Shown here: positions 9,253 to 18,906 of the stretch, in pieces | Numbering within the stretch: position 1 is the stretch's first letter | Layout of the letters: each line of letters opens with the position of its first letter | NCBI RefSeq assembly: GCF_015627175.1 | Contig: NZ_VTDQ01000008.1 | Location: 25,064-89,063 of the forward strand | Length of the DNA: 64,000 nucleotides | Reading direction: 5' to 3' | Source: Acinetobacter pollinis | GTDB lineage: Bacteria; Pseudomonadota; Gammaproteobacteria; Pseudomonadales; Moraxellaceae | Translations under genes and position numbers: made by a program | Notes under the pieces: model-generated | What the model was told of the DNA's origin: nothing | The model's database searches: none | Seen by the model: the letters and a program-made list of their open reading frames with translations, nothing else

Positions 9253-11067
9253 TTAGTTAATTTTGTAGATTCCTGACTGCCATGGTGCAAGCTTAATTGA
9301 AGTTGCATTTGCTTTTACAGTTGATTTGGCATTGCTTTCAACGACAATAGACTGGATAGAAATTCCTTCCGGTAATTTGTAGTTAATCGCTTTTTCCTTA
9401 AAGTTTACAACCACTAAATACTTTTCATTACCATCGATACGTGTATATGCATACACATTATCATTATTTAAGTCTAGATCTTTATACTCGCCATAAGTTA
9501 AAGCAGGAATTGCATGTCTAAGTTGAATCAGCTTACGGTAGTAGTTATACACTGAATCTGGATCATTAATTTGACTTGCAGCATTTACTTCTTTGTAGTT
9601 TGGATTGATTTTTAACCATGGTGTACCCGTTGTAAAGCCTGCATTTTCATTTGCATCCCACTGAAATGGTGTACGTGCGTTATCGCGACTTGTAAAACGA
9701 GCAGCTTTTAAGAATTCTTCTTTAGACACTTGACCTGTTTCTACAAGATCTTTCCAAGAACCTTTGACACCAATATCATCAAAATCTTCTATACCTTTAA
9801 ATGGGTAGTTGGTCATACCTATTTCGGTACCCTGATAAATAAATGGTGTTGCACGTTGAGTTAGAATGACTGTAGCTAATGCTTTTGCAGAAGGTACACG
9901 CCATTTTGGACGATCGTCACCAAAGTGAGAAACAACACGTGGATTATCATGGTTATCCAAGAAGAAAGCATTCCAACCATATTGGCCTGCCGTTGTATCT
10001 GCTGTATTTACTGTTTGACGGAACTTAGAAAGTGTCCAGTCCGTACGACGCCATTTTGCTTTTGGATCAACATCGATACGAATAAGATCGAACGTAAATG
10101 CCATGTTTAGCTCTTCACGACGACGGTCTGTAAATCGGATAGAGTCTGTTGCTGGAACACCAAAAATTTCACCTGCAGTGACTGCATCGCTGTAATGAGA
10201 GAAAACTTCTTGATTCATTTCATGAATGTATTTGTGCAGATTAGGGCCTTTGGTATATGCCTCATCGAAATCTTTTTTCTGATTTTCAGAAAGATCTGGA
10301 AATTCAGGTATTTTTGAGATAGTTGCAACGGTATCTATACGCATTCCAGATACACCTTTATCTAGCCAGAAACGCAGCATTTTATAAAGGTCTTGTCTAA
10401 CTTTTGGGTTGTCCCAATTTAAATCTGGCTGTTGTTTTGCGAAGTAATGTAAATAGTACTGATCTGTTTTCTCATCTTTCGACCAAGCTGATCCACCAAA
10501 GAAAGATGGATAATTATTTGGTTCTTGTCCATTTTTTCCATCTTGCCAGAAATAATAGTCGCGATATGGATTATCTTTACTGCTACTACTTTGAATAAAC
10601 CATGGGTGTTGGTCACTTGTGTGGTTAATAACAACATCGACCATTAGACGCATATTTCGTTTTTTCATTTCAGAAATAAGGCGATCGAAGTCTTCCATGG
10701 TGCCATATTCTTTCATGATGTCTTGGTAATCGCTGACATCGTAGCCGTTGTCTTTATTTGGTGATGCATAATGCGGATTAATCCAAATTGCATCGATCCC
10801 TAAATTCTTTAAGTAATCTAATTTCTCTATAATTCCGTTAATGTCTCCAACACCGCTTCCATTGGTGTTTTTAAATGAACGTGGATAAATTTGATAAAAT
10901 ACGGCTTGTTTCCACCAAGCTGGCAGTTGTTCTGACTTTTGAATATTGTCTTCGGAAACTGATGTGACTGACGCAGGCTCCGCTGCAGTTGCGGTTTGAA
11001 TCCCAGAAAAAGCCATTGCTATTGCAAAAAAAGGCGCAATAGCAGAATTAAATCTGCAATTAAGCAT
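9253..11067 (-). CDS. Exported (periplasmic) alpha-glucosidase, GH13
   Basis: A 604-aa GH13 enzyme, nearly collinear with its downstream paralogue but with an N-terminal extension that reads as a Sec signal peptide: a basic start (MLNCRF), a hydrophobic stretch to about residue 24 and an ATAA-EP cleavage region near residue 29. Catalytic motifs are present: GMRIDTVAT (nucleophile Asp), TAGEIFG (Glu) and FLDNHD (Asp). Like the paralogue, it has Thr after the nucleophile, suggesting alpha-1,4 preference (inference). It would release glucose in the periplasm, where the glucose dehydrogenase encoded at 14085 acts. The pair looks like a tandem duplication in which one copy gained or lost the export signal. 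Confidence 0.87.
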   Translation of the reverse strand: MLNCRFNSAIAPFFAIAMAFSGIQTATAAEPASVTSVSEDNIQKSEQLPAWWKQAVFYQIYPRSFKNTNGSGVGDINGIIEKLDYLKNLGIDAIWINPHYASPNKDNGYDVSDYQDIMKEYGTMEDFDRLISEMKKRNMRLMVDVVINHTSDQHPWFIQSSSSKDNPYRDYYFWQDGKNGQEPNNYPSFFGGSAWSKDEKTDQYYLHYFAKQQPDLNWDNPKVRQDLYKMLRFWLDKGVSGMRIDTVATISKIPEFPDLSENQKKDFDEAYTKGPNLHKYIHEMNQEVFSHYSDAVTAGEIFGVPATDSIRFTDRRREELNMAFTFDLIRIDVDPKAKWRRTDWTLSKFRQTVNTADTTAGQYGWNAFFLDNHDNPRVVSHFGDDRPKWRVPSAKALATVILTQRATPFIYQGTEIGMTNYPFKGIEDFDDIGVKGSWKDLVETGQVSKEEFLKAARFTSRDNARTPFQWDANENAGFTTGTPWLKINPNYKEVNAASQINDPDSVYNYYRKLIQLRHAIPALTYGEYKDLDLNNDNVYAYTRIDGNEKYLVVVNFKEKAINYKLPEGISIQSIVVESNAKSTVKANATSIKLAPWQSGIYKIN

Positions 11068-11226
11068 TACGTACGCTCCATGGTCGTTATATTTAAACTG
11101 TCGAATGATCCTTATATATTTATAGTATATATTATGTAAAATAAAAATATGGCTAAAAATTGATCTTTCTGTTTAAGGAAGGCTTAAGTTATTTTTATTT
11201 AAGGAAATTTATATTAAAAAATGTGA

Positions 11227-11252
11227 AAACCCTCACGAAATGTGAGGGTAAA
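11227..11252 (-). terminator. Terminator of the AraC-type regulator gene
   Basis: A perfect 8-bp stem, ACCCTCAC / GTGAGGGT, with a GAAAT loop lies just past the stop of the minus-strand regulator gene and is followed on that strand by T-rich sequence. Confidence 0.75.
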
Positions 11253-11262
11253 AGAGAAGTTT

Positions 11263-12303
11263 TTATAAAGATCCGTGTAATTGTCTATAGAGACCTGGGG
11301 TTACGCCTGTCCACTTTTTAAATGCACGGTGGAAGGTACTGGTTTCACTAAATCCAACCTGTTGAGCAACATCTTCTAATGTAAGCTTGGGCTGTAGTAA
11401 TAAATGAATCGCAGCATCACGACGTAGAGCATCTTTCACGCCTTGATAACTTCTACCTTCCGAAGCAAGTCGTCTACGTAGGGTTTGTGGTGAAAGATAG
11501 AGCATGGAAGCAACATCATTTAATGTTGGCATTTCTTCGCCAATATGGCTTTTAAGCACATCACGAATACGAGAGGTTAGAGAGTTAGTATTTTTAAATT
11601 TTACAAGTAGTTGTGCAGGTGCATACTTTAAAAAGTCTTCTAGTGTATCTGCATTCTGACGGATTGGAAGATCTAAATAGTCAGCAGCAAAGGTGACTTC
11701 TGTTCTTGCCATATCGAATTGAATCACAGGTGCAAAGAATAAGGCATCATATTCATCTGCTTGTTCGGGGCGACTATAGTTAAAATGAACACGCTCTAGA
11801 GGGATTCTTCGATCAATGAGCCATGATGCGAGGCCGTGCCAAATCATAAGCATGCTTTCTGTCATGAAGTGATCTGGGTCTTCTGTTTTGGGGACAAAAG
11901 GTACAAAACGTGCTTCATGTTTATCGTGTTCTAAACCAATAAACCAATCATCGCCAAATAAACGATAGAACTGTGTAGAAAGTTCTAGTGCTTCTCGAAG
12001 AGTTTTGGCATGAATAATGAGTTGGCACATCATTGCAAATGTACCTAGGCGTCTTGGTTGTGCAGAAAAGCCTGCATGTTCGTCCTGCGTAACCATCCAG
12101 AGCATTTTAATAAATCGGGTATATTGCTCAGGAGAAATACGTGCTTTGGATTGTTTCAATAACTCTGCTTCAATGCCTACATGGGAGAGAAGCGTTTCAA
12201 CATCCATACCGAGTTTTTTAACGCCTTTAAGCGCCGCATTGACAAAGTAAATGCTAATTGTATCACGACTCACGTTGAGTCCTTCAATAGCTTTTATATT
12301 CAC
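11263..12303 (-). CDS. AraC-family transcriptional regulator
   Basis: A 346-aa regulator. The N-terminal ~200 residues resemble the arabinose-binding-type sensing domain found in OruR/ArgR-like AraC proteins. The C-terminal ~100 residues form the double helix-turn-helix, with MLYLSPQTLRRRLASEGRSY for the first and LTLEDVAQQVGFSETSTFHRAFKKWTG for the second. The ligand is unknown. It lies between the exported alpha-glucosidase and the divergent oprB-like porin, so control of one or both is plausible. Three GTAACAAA-type sites in the shared intergenic region are candidate binding sites. Confidence 0.85.
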   Translation of the reverse strand: MNIKAIEGLNVSRDTISIYFVNAALKGVKKLGMDVETLLSHVGIEAELLKQSKARISPEQYTRFIKMLWMVTQDEHAGFSAQPRRLGTFAMMCQLIIHAKTLREALELSTQFYRLFGDDWFIGLEHDKHEARFVPFVPKTEDPDHFMTESMLMIWHGLASWLIDRRIPLERVHFNYSRPEQADEYDALFFAPVIQFDMARTEVTFAADYLDLPIRQNADTLEDFLKYAPAQLLVKFKNTNSLTSRIRDVLKSHIGEEMPTLNDVASMLYLSPQTLRRRLASEGRSYQGVKDALRRDAAIHLLLQPKLTLEDVAQQVGFSETSTFHRAFKKWTGVTPGLYRQLHGSL

Positions 12304-12671
12304 AAATAATAAACCTAGATGATTGTTGATGAATAATAAGACAAATTATATTGCGTTATGCAAGATAAAATATGTCACTTGAGTTATTGAAAATATCTAC
12401 AAGAGAATACTTCAATGTATTTAAAATCATAGCATGCTTATTGTAGCATAAAAGCTTAAAATAGAGTAAATACTTTATTATGTCGGTTATTTTTTACTTA
12501 GTAACAAAAAATATTTATTTAAACAATTATTCTTATTTTCTATAAGTTGCTATCTAATTGATTATTAAGTTTTTATTTTTTAATTTGGTAACAAATTATT
12601 TAACCTTTGTTACAAGAATAATAGTATTCTATATCATTCAACAAAACAACAAAGGTTATGTACAAGTGGAT
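12304..12671. other. Intergenic region between araC-type gene and porin gene
   Basis: This 368-nt AT-rich region separates divergent genes. It holds three copies of GTAACAAA: direct at 12501-12508 and 12588-12595, and inverted (TTTGTTAC) at 12606-12613. It also holds a promoter-like TTGTTA/TATATC pair with a 17-bp spacer. I see no open frame of note or RNA gene in it. Confidence 0.6.
12588..12635 (+). promoter_or_regulatory. Candidate oprB promoter with overlapping operator
   Basis: The inverted repeat GTAACAAA-10 nt-TTTGTTAC (12588-12613) overlaps a candidate -35 TTGTTA (12607-12612), which is 17 bp from a candidate -10 TATATC (12630-12635). A protein bound here would sit on the -35 box. 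Assignment to the neighbouring AraC-type regulator is inference. Confidence 0.5.
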
Positions 12672-13904
12672 ATGTCTTCATTAATCTTTCGTTTATCTAT
12701 GTCTGTATTTGTGGTATCAGGATTGACCCAAGTACATGCAGAAAATGCTTTTAATGCACAAAGCCCTTATATGTTAGGTGACTGGAATGGCGAACGGACG
12801 GCATTAAAAGAGCAGGGATACGATTTTTCACTAGAATACGCAGGTGAGCTTGCCAATTTGATGGATTCAAAAACAGCATCAAATCATGGTACAGAATATT
12901 CAGATCAAATTGCTTTAGGTGCAAATCTTGATTTAAGTAAGATTTTAGGATGGAGTGATACTCAAGCACAGATTACGATTACACATCGTAGCGGCCAGAA
13001 TTTAACAAACACTTCAGATGCACTTCGTGGGCAACTGAGTTCTGTTCAAGAAGTTTGGGGTCGCGGTCAGACTTGGCGTTTAACAGATTTATGGATTAAA
13101 AAACAATTTTTAGATAAAGCGCTTGATGTTAAAGTAGGGCGTTTTGGTGAAGCTGAAGATTTTAATAGTTTTGAATGTAACTTCCAAAATTTAACATTGT
13201 GTGGTGGTCAAGTCGGTAATTGGGCTGGCGATCAATGGTACAATTGGCCTGTAAGCCAATGGGCAATGCGCGTTAAATATAATGTATCTCCAGATGTGTA
13301 TGTACAAGTTGGAGCATATGAGCATAACCCTGAGAATCTAAAACGTGGAAAAGGGTTTAACCTAAGTACTGACGGTTCAAATGGTGCAATTATTCCTGTA
13401 GAAGTTGTATGGCAACCTAAGCTTTTAAATGAAGCACTTCCTGGTGAATATCGTTTAGGGTATTACTACAGTACAGTAGATACAAATACAGCAAATCAGA
13501 AGATTAAAAATAAACAGGGAAGCTGGTTCTCTGCGAAGCAACAGCTTACAGCGCATCATGGTGATAAAAACCGTGGACTTACAGGATTTGTAAGCACATC
13601 ATTTTTTGATCATGACGTAAATGATATAGATGATAGTCAAGTCTCCAATATGCAAAATATTGGGTTAGAATATACAGGCTTGTTTGATGCACGCCCGCTT
13701 GATGAACTGGCTTTAGGTTTAGGTCGCATTCATAAGGCAGGTGAGCAATATGATGACGAATATAATGCCGAGTTTTACTATGGTATCCATGCTACGAATT
13801 GGTTAAAAATTCGTCCAAATGTACAATATGTTCATCATGTTGGTGCATTAAAAGATGGGAATAATGCTTGGGTGGGTGGTATTAAATTCATCACAGTATT
13901 TTAA
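12672..13904 (+). CDS. oprB: OprB-family carbohydrate-selective porin
   Basis: An outer-membrane porin of the OprB family, which admits glucose and related sugars. The mature start (AENAFNAQSPYMLGDWNGERT) carries the LGDWNGxR hallmark, and the protein ends in an aromatic-rich beta-strand with terminal Phe (WVGGIKFITVF), as needed for BAM recognition. A signal peptide of about 24 residues precedes it. The ORF is open further upstream, but only the ATG at 12672 (or the GTG at 12666) gives a normal signal peptide. Length is about 410 aa, as in the family. Its position next to gcd and the alpha-glucosidases fits a sugar-uptake role. Confidence 0.87.
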   Translation: MSSLIFRLSMSVFVVSGLTQVHAENAFNAQSPYMLGDWNGERTALKEQGYDFSLEYAGELANLMDSKTASNHGTEYSDQIALGANLDLSKILGWSDTQAQITITHRSGQNLTNTSDALRGQLSSVQEVWGRGQTWRLTDLWIKKQFLDKALDVKVGRFGEAEDFNSFECNFQNLTLCGGQVGNWAGDQWYNWPVSQWAMRVKYNVSPDVYVQVGAYEHNPENLKRGKGFNLSTDGSNGAIIPVEVVWQPKLLNEALPGEYRLGYYYSTVDTNTANQKIKNKQGSWFSAKQQLTAHHGDKNRGLTGFVSTSFFDHDVNDIDDSQVSNMQNIGLEYTGLFDARPLDELALGLGRIHKAGEQYDDEYNAEFYYGIHATNWLKIRPNVQYVHHVGALKDGNNAWVGGIKFITVF

Positions 13905-13914
13905 TTTTGAGTCA

Positions 13915-13940
13915 GTACCCTTAAAATAAGTTAAGGGTAC
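13915..13940 (+). terminator. Terminator of the porin gene
   Basis: A perfect 10-bp stem, GTACCCTTAA / TTAAGGGTAC, with a 6-nt loop is followed by TTATTTAT. Confidence 0.8.
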
Positions 13941-13950
13941 TTATTTATAC

Positions 13951-13997
13951 AAACCTAAATCATTCTTTTTCGTAAAGACTTCGGGTGATTCAGGTTT
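13951..13997 (+). other. Hairpin in the gcd leader
   Basis: AAACCT-a-AATCA pairs with TGATT-c-AGGTTT across a 23-nt loop and is followed by a T-rich stretch, about 85 nt upstream of gcd. It could be a second terminator, an attenuator or part of a structured leader; sequence alone does not decide. Confidence 0.4.
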
Positions 13998-14084
13998 GTT
14001 TTATTTGTATAAAATGGTTGGCTTCGGACTAAAATGGGCGTTGGTGCCTGTTGAATTAGCTCAAGCCGGAAATTAGAGGTGATT

Positions 14085-16493
14085 ATGGATCAACCCTCAA
14101 AGAGTTCAGGAATGAGGAACTTTACTGCCTTTATATTGGTGGTATTAGGCCTTGTCGTTCTAGGCGGTGGTGCTTATCTTGCGGTACTAGGCGGCTCTCT
14201 TTACTATATTATTGCTGGTCTGATGTTGTTGGCATCAGGTATTTTGTTATTCCGTCGTTCAATCGCGTCTTATCTTGTATACGCTGTGTTAATGTTGGGC
14301 ACAACCATCTGGGGGCTTTGGGAAGTCGGTTCAGATTTTTGGGCACTCGTACCGCGTCTTGATATTTTAGGCGTTATTGGCGTTTGGATGCTTATTCCTG
14401 CTGTAACGAATGGAATACAACAGCCAAAAACACCAAGCCGTATGACATTGGCTGCAACCCTTGCGTTTGCAATTATTGTCATGGTGTACTCTATTTTTAA
14501 TGATCCGCAAGAAATTAACGGTGAAATTAAAACAAGTCAGCCTGCGCAAGCAACGACAACACCTGGGGTTGCAGATAGTGATTGGCCTGCATATGGACGT
14601 ACACAAGATGGTCAACGTTATTCTCCATTAACACAAATTAATGATAAAAACGTTCAAAATCTAAAAGAAGCTTGGGTATTCCGTACTGGTGATTTAAAAA
14701 CTGCAAATGATCCAGGCGAGATTACTAATCAGGTTACACCAATCAAAATTGGCAATAATATGTACATGTGTACAGCACACCAATTCTTGATTGCTTTAGA
14801 TCCAAAAACTGGTCAAGAAAAATGGCGTTTTGATCCAAAGCTTAAATCTGATGTAACTTTCCAGCATTTAACTTGCCGTGGTGTGTCTTATTACGATGAG
14901 AACAACACTCAAGAATTTGCAACAAGCTTGAAATTCAAACAATCTTCTTCTACTCAATGTCCTCGTAAAATTATTTTACCTGTAAATGATGGCCGTTTAG
15001 TTGCAGTAAATGCAGACAATGGTAAGCCATGTACAGACTTTGGACATGATGGCGAAGTTGACTTACAAAAAGATATGCCTTTCCCTTATCCGGGCGGTTA
15101 TAACCCAACATCTCCACCTGTTGTAACTGGTACAACAATCATTATTGGTGGTGCAACAACAGATAACTTCTCTACAGAAGAGCCGTCTGGTGTAATTCGT
15201 GGTTATGATGTAAATACTGGTAAACTTTTATGGGTATTTGATACAGGTGCACAAGATCCAAATGCGATTCCTGCGCCAGGTCAAACATTCGTAAATAACT
15301 CACCGAATGCGTGGGCGCCATTATCTTACGATGAAAAATTAGATATCGTTTATATTCCAACTGGTGTGGGTACGCCTGACATTTGGGGTGGAGATCGTAA
15401 TGATCTTAAAGAACGTTATGCAAACTCTGTACTTGCACTAAATGCAACTACAGGTAAGTTGGTATGGCACTTCCAAACAACCCATCATGATTTATGGGAT
15501 ATGGATGTTCCGTCTCAACCAACATTGGCTGATGTGAAAGATAAGGACGGTAGTGTTGTTCCTGCTGTTTATGTGACTACAAAAACAGGTAGTGTCTTTG
15601 TTCTAGATCGTCGCGATGGCCGTGCAATTGTTCCAATTACTGAGCGTCCTGTACCTCAAAAAACATTAATTGGTCCTGAAACTAAGGGTGAACGTTACTC
15701 TCCAACGCAACCTTTCTCTGATTTGAATTTAGCACCAAAAGATAAATTAACTGATAAAGATATGTGGGGTGCCACAATGCTTGATCAGTTATACTGCCGT
15801 GTTTACTTCAAGACATTGAACTATCAAGGAATTTATACACCACCATCTGAAAATGGTACGTTGGTATTCCCTGGCAACTTAGGTGTGTTCGAGTGGGGTG
15901 GTATTTCTGTCAATCCTGATCGTCAGGTTGCATTGACAAATCCACTTGCATTGCCATTTGTAACACGTTTGATTCCACAAGATCCAAATCGTAAGATTGA
16001 AACAAAAGGTGCAGGGACTGAACATGGTGTTCAACCAATGTACGGTGTGCCTTATGGTGTTGAAATCTCTGCATTCTTATCTCCACTCGGTTTACCTTGT
16101 AAACAACCAGGTTGGGGTTATGTTGCAGCTGTCGATTTGAAAACGAATGAGATTGCTTGGAAAAAACGTATTGGTACAATTCGTGATAGCTTGCCGAAAT
16201 TATTCCAATTACCAGCACTTAAAATTGGTGTTCCTGGTCTAGGTGGTTCAATTTCAACAGCAGGAAACGTTATGTTTGTTGCTGGTACGCAAGATAACTA
16301 TATTCGCGCATACAATATTACGAACGGTGATAAGTTATGGGAAGCACGTTTACCTGCTGGTGGACAAGCTACTCCATTAACTTATGAAATTGATGGTAAG
16401 CAGTATGTTGTGATTATGGCTGGTGGTCATGGTTCATTTGGTACGAAAATGGGTGACTACTTAGTTGCTTATGCATTACCAGATGCCAAATAA
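14085..16493 (+). CDS. gcd: Membrane-bound PQQ-dependent glucose dehydrogenase
   Basis: Oxidises glucose (and other aldoses) to gluconolactone in the periplasm and passes electrons to ubiquinone. About 802 aa. The first ~140 residues hold five hydrophobic segments that anchor it in the inner membrane. The rest is the eight-bladed quinoprotein propeller, starting at SDWPAYGRTQDGQRYSPLTQI, with HLTCRGVSYY, the TTHHDLWDMDVPSQPTL segment, and the C-terminal GGQATPLTYEIDGKQYVV and MAGGHGSFGTK motifs. I start at the ATG 14085, preceded by GAGG; the in-frame GTG at 14079 is the alternative. No PQQ-synthesis genes are in the window. Confidence 0.95.
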   Translation: MDQPSKSSGMRNFTAFILVVLGLVVLGGGAYLAVLGGSLYYIIAGLMLLASGILLFRRSIASYLVYAVLMLGTTIWGLWEVGSDFWALVPRLDILGVIGVWMLIPAVTNGIQQPKTPSRMTLAATLAFAIIVMVYSIFNDPQEINGEIKTSQPAQATTTPGVADSDWPAYGRTQDGQRYSPLTQINDKNVQNLKEAWVFRTGDLKTANDPGEITNQVTPIKIGNNMYMCTAHQFLIALDPKTGQEKWRFDPKLKSDVTFQHLTCRGVSYYDENNTQEFATSLKFKQSSSTQCPRKIILPVNDGRLVAVNADNGKPCTDFGHDGEVDLQKDMPFPYPGGYNPTSPPVVTGTTIIIGGATTDNFSTEEPSGVIRGYDVNTGKLLWVFDTGAQDPNAIPAPGQTFVNNSPNAWAPLSYDEKLDIVYIPTGVGTPDIWGGDRNDLKERYANSVLALNATTGKLVWHFQTTHHDLWDMDVPSQPTLADVKDKDGSVVPAVYVTTKTGSVFVLDRRDGRAIVPITERPVPQKTLIGPETKGERYSPTQPFSDLNLAPKDKLTDKDMWGATMLDQLYCRVYFKTLNYQGIYTPPSENGTLVFPGNLGVFEWGGISVNPDRQVALTNPLALPFVTRLIPQDPNRKIETKGAGTEHGVQPMYGVPYGVEISAFLSPLGLPCKQPGWGYVAAVDLKTNEIAWKKRIGTIRDSLPKLFQLPALKIGVPGLGGSISTAGNVMFVAGTQDNYIRAYNITNGDKLWEARLPAGGQATPLTYEIDGKQYVVIMAGGHGSFGTKMGDYLVAYALPDAK

Positions 16494-16505
16494 TAGACCT
16501 TAAAT

Positions 16506-16535
16506 AAAAAAGCCCAGTTTAGACTGGGCTTTTTT
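16506..16535 (+). terminator. Terminator of gcd
   Basis: An A-tract, GCCCAGT stem, 4-nt loop, ACTGGGC stem and T6 lie immediately after gcd. Confidence 0.9.
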
Positions 16536-16654
16536 ATGCTTAATTTTCGCGTTATCAGTAAAACCGCTATTAAATATGCAAAAAAAGCATTTCGTTGATA
16601 CGTTAAATCATTCTATGCTATGAACATAGAACTTGAACTTACTAGCTAAACGCC

Positions 16655-18298
16655 ATGTATTTATATACTGATTTCGATCAGCAACTGGTAGATGAACGAG
16701 TTGCACAATTTCGTGACCAAACACAACGTTATTTAAAAGGTACGCTTACAGAAGACGAATACCGTCCTTTGCGTTTGCAAAATGGACTATATGTTCAACG
16801 GTATGCACCTATGTTACGTATTGCTGTGCCATATGGTCTAATGAATACCAAGCAATTAAGAAAAATTGCTGATATTTCAAAACAATATGACCGTGGATAT
16901 GCACATATTTCTACACGTCAAAATATTCAGTTAAACTGGCCTGAGCTTGAAGATGTGCCAGATATTTTAGCTGAACTTGCGACGGTTCAGATGCATGCAA
17001 TTCAAACCAGTGGAAACTGTATTCGTAATACAACAACAGACCAATATGCAGGTGTGGTTGCAGAAGAAATTGCGGACCCGCGTCCTACGTGTGAGCTTAT
17101 CCGTCAGTGGAGTACATTCCATCCAGAATTTGCGTTCTTACCACGTAAATTTAAAATTGCAGTATCTGCTGTAGCAGAGACAGACCGTGCAGCTGCGTCT
17201 TTTCATGATATTGGTGTATACATTGTTAAGAATGAGCAAGGTGAAATAGGCTATAAAGTGAAAGTTGGGGGAGGTCTTGGCCGTACTCCGATGATAGGTA
17301 GCGTCATTCGTGAGTTTTTACCTCGTGAAGAGCTTATCGCCTATTTAGATGCAGTGTTACGTGTATATAACTTGCATGGTCGTCGTGATAATAAATATAA
17401 AGCACGTATTAAAATACTTGTAAAAGCAATGACACCAGAGGTGTTTGCTGAAAAAGTAGAAGCTGAGTTCTTATATACAAAAGAAAACTTAACCGTTGAT
17501 CCAGCTTTACTACAAAAAATGGATGCAGTATTTACACCATTTGAGTATGAAGTACGTCAGGATGAAGACTTTGCTGAGCTATTTGCACAGTATCCAAAAT
17601 TTAAGCAGTGGTTTAATGTAAATACCCACGCCCATAAAGTTTCAGGTTACCGTATTGTAAATATTAACTTGAAACGAGCAGGTATTGCACCGGGTGATAT
17701 GACTACTGAAGAAATGCATTTTATTGCAGATCTAGCAGATAAATATACATTTGGTGAGTTAAGAACAACACATGAGCAAAATATTTCGCTTGTAGATGTT
17801 GCACAAGCTGAGCTTTTTGAATTGTGGCAAACGCTTGAAAATGCAAATATGGCACGTGCACATATTGGATTCTTAACAGATATTATTTGTTGCCCAGGAG
17901 GGGACTACTGCTCGCTTGCGAATGCGAAGTCTATTCCAATTTCAGAGGCAATTACCCGTCGCTTTGATGACCTAGATACCATTTATAATATTGGTAAACT
18001 TGACTTAAATATCTCTGGTTGTATGAATGCATGTGGTCATCATCATGTTGGTCATATTGGCATTTTGGGTGTAGATAAAAAAGGTGCAGAGTTCTATCAA
18101 ATTACTCTAGGTGGTAATTCGAATCATGATGCGTCAATTGGTAATATTCTTGGCCCATCGTTTGCAGCAGAGGCTGTACCTGATGTGGTTGAAGAAATAT
18201 TAAATACCTATTTAGACTTACGTGAGCCTGAAGAGGAATTTATTGATACTTATCGTCGTGTAGGAATTGCACCATTTAAGGAGAGAGCATATGCCTAA
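16655..18298 (+). CDS. cysI: Sulfite reductase hemoprotein (nitrite/sulfite reductase family)
   Basis: A 547-aa siroheme/[4Fe-4S] enzyme that reduces sulfite to sulfide for cysteine synthesis. The N-terminal ferredoxin-like half contains GYAHISTRQNIQLNWPEL and TSGNCIRNTTTDQYAG. The cluster/siroheme cysteines lie in CCPGGDYC and SGCMNACGHHH near residues 410-460. The family also includes assimilatory nitrite reductases, but the overlap with a DUF934 gene, usually found with sulfate-assimilation genes, supports sulfite. The stop codon overlaps the start of the next gene by 8 nt. Confidence 0.88.
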   Translation: MYLYTDFDQQLVDERVAQFRDQTQRYLKGTLTEDEYRPLRLQNGLYVQRYAPMLRIAVPYGLMNTKQLRKIADISKQYDRGYAHISTRQNIQLNWPELEDVPDILAELATVQMHAIQTSGNCIRNTTTDQYAGVVAEEIADPRPTCELIRQWSTFHPEFAFLPRKFKIAVSAVAETDRAAASFHDIGVYIVKNEQGEIGYKVKVGGGLGRTPMIGSVIREFLPREELIAYLDAVLRVYNLHGRRDNKYKARIKILVKAMTPEVFAEKVEAEFLYTKENLTVDPALLQKMDAVFTPFEYEVRQDEDFAELFAQYPKFKQWFNVNTHAHKVSGYRIVNINLKRAGIAPGDMTTEEMHFIADLADKYTFGELRTTHEQNISLVDVAQAELFELWQTLENANMARAHIGFLTDIICCPGGDYCSLANAKSIPISEAITRRFDDLDTIYNIGKLDLNISGCMNACGHHHVGHIGILGVDKKGAEFYQITLGGNSNHDASIGNILGPSFAAEAVPDVVEEILNTYLDLREPEEEFIDTYRRVGIAPFKERAYA

Positions 18299-18782
18299 TA
18301 TTGAATTACCTGTGCTTTTAAAAAATGGTGAGATTGTTGAAAATACTTATCAGCTTATAGAGGACGATCTGATTGTTCCTGAAGGCGATGTATTGCTGAC
18401 TGTTGAACAATTGGAGTTACTGGAGAGTATTTCTGGTAAGAAAGCACTTTTTATAACTGTAGATAGTTCTCCTGAAACCATAGAGTTGCCATTAAGCAAA
18501 CTAGATACGATTTTTATTGAGTTTGCTGGTTTTAATGATGGACGTGGTTATTCTTTTGCAGCACTTTTACGCCGTCACGGTTTTAAAGGTGAGCTAAGAG
18601 CAATTGGAGATATCTTTAAAGATGTGCTGAACTATTTAAAGCGCTCAGGGTTTGATAGTTTTGTCATCAAAGAGGGTAAAGATGTTCATGAAGCAGCATC
18701 TGGCTTAAATGATTTCAAAGCGCCATATCAACAGTCTACGGCGGTCACTAGTGCACATTACCAAACAGGTTCTATTGTGTAA
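18291..18782 (+). CDS. DUF934 family protein (sulfur-assimilation associated)
   Basis: A 163-aa protein of the DUF934 family, which regularly neighbours cysI/cysH and is thought to assist sulfite reduction; its biochemistry is undefined. The family core is visible: LSKLDTIFIEFAGFNDGRGYS, followed by ALLRRHGFKGELRAIGD and an FDSFVI motif. The ATG at 18291 has an excellent AAGGAGAG ribosome site and overlaps the cysI stop, so the two are translationally coupled. Confidence 0.85.
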   Translation: MPNIELPVLLKNGEIVENTYQLIEDDLIVPEGDVLLTVEQLELLESISGKKALFITVDSSPETIELPLSKLDTIFIEFAGFNDGRGYSFAALLRRHGFKGELRAIGDIFKDVLNYLKRSGFDSFVIKEGKDVHEAASGLNDFKAPYQQSTAVTSAHYQTGSIV

Positions 18783-18800
18783 TAGAAGATATGGTTTAAT

Positions 18801-18837
18801 AAAAAGAGTTTCTTAGTTCCTAGGGAACTCTTTTTTT
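18801..18837 (+). terminator. Terminator of the cysI operon
   Basis: AAAAAGAGTT pairs with AACTCTTTTT around an interior region and runs into a T7 tract, just after the DUF934 gene. Confidence 0.85.
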
Positions 18838-18906
18838 ATGTGGTTTACATCTGTCATATTCAGTTCTATGCTTGTCTTCTAAAACGAATAAGAATGTTAT
18901 TTAAAA

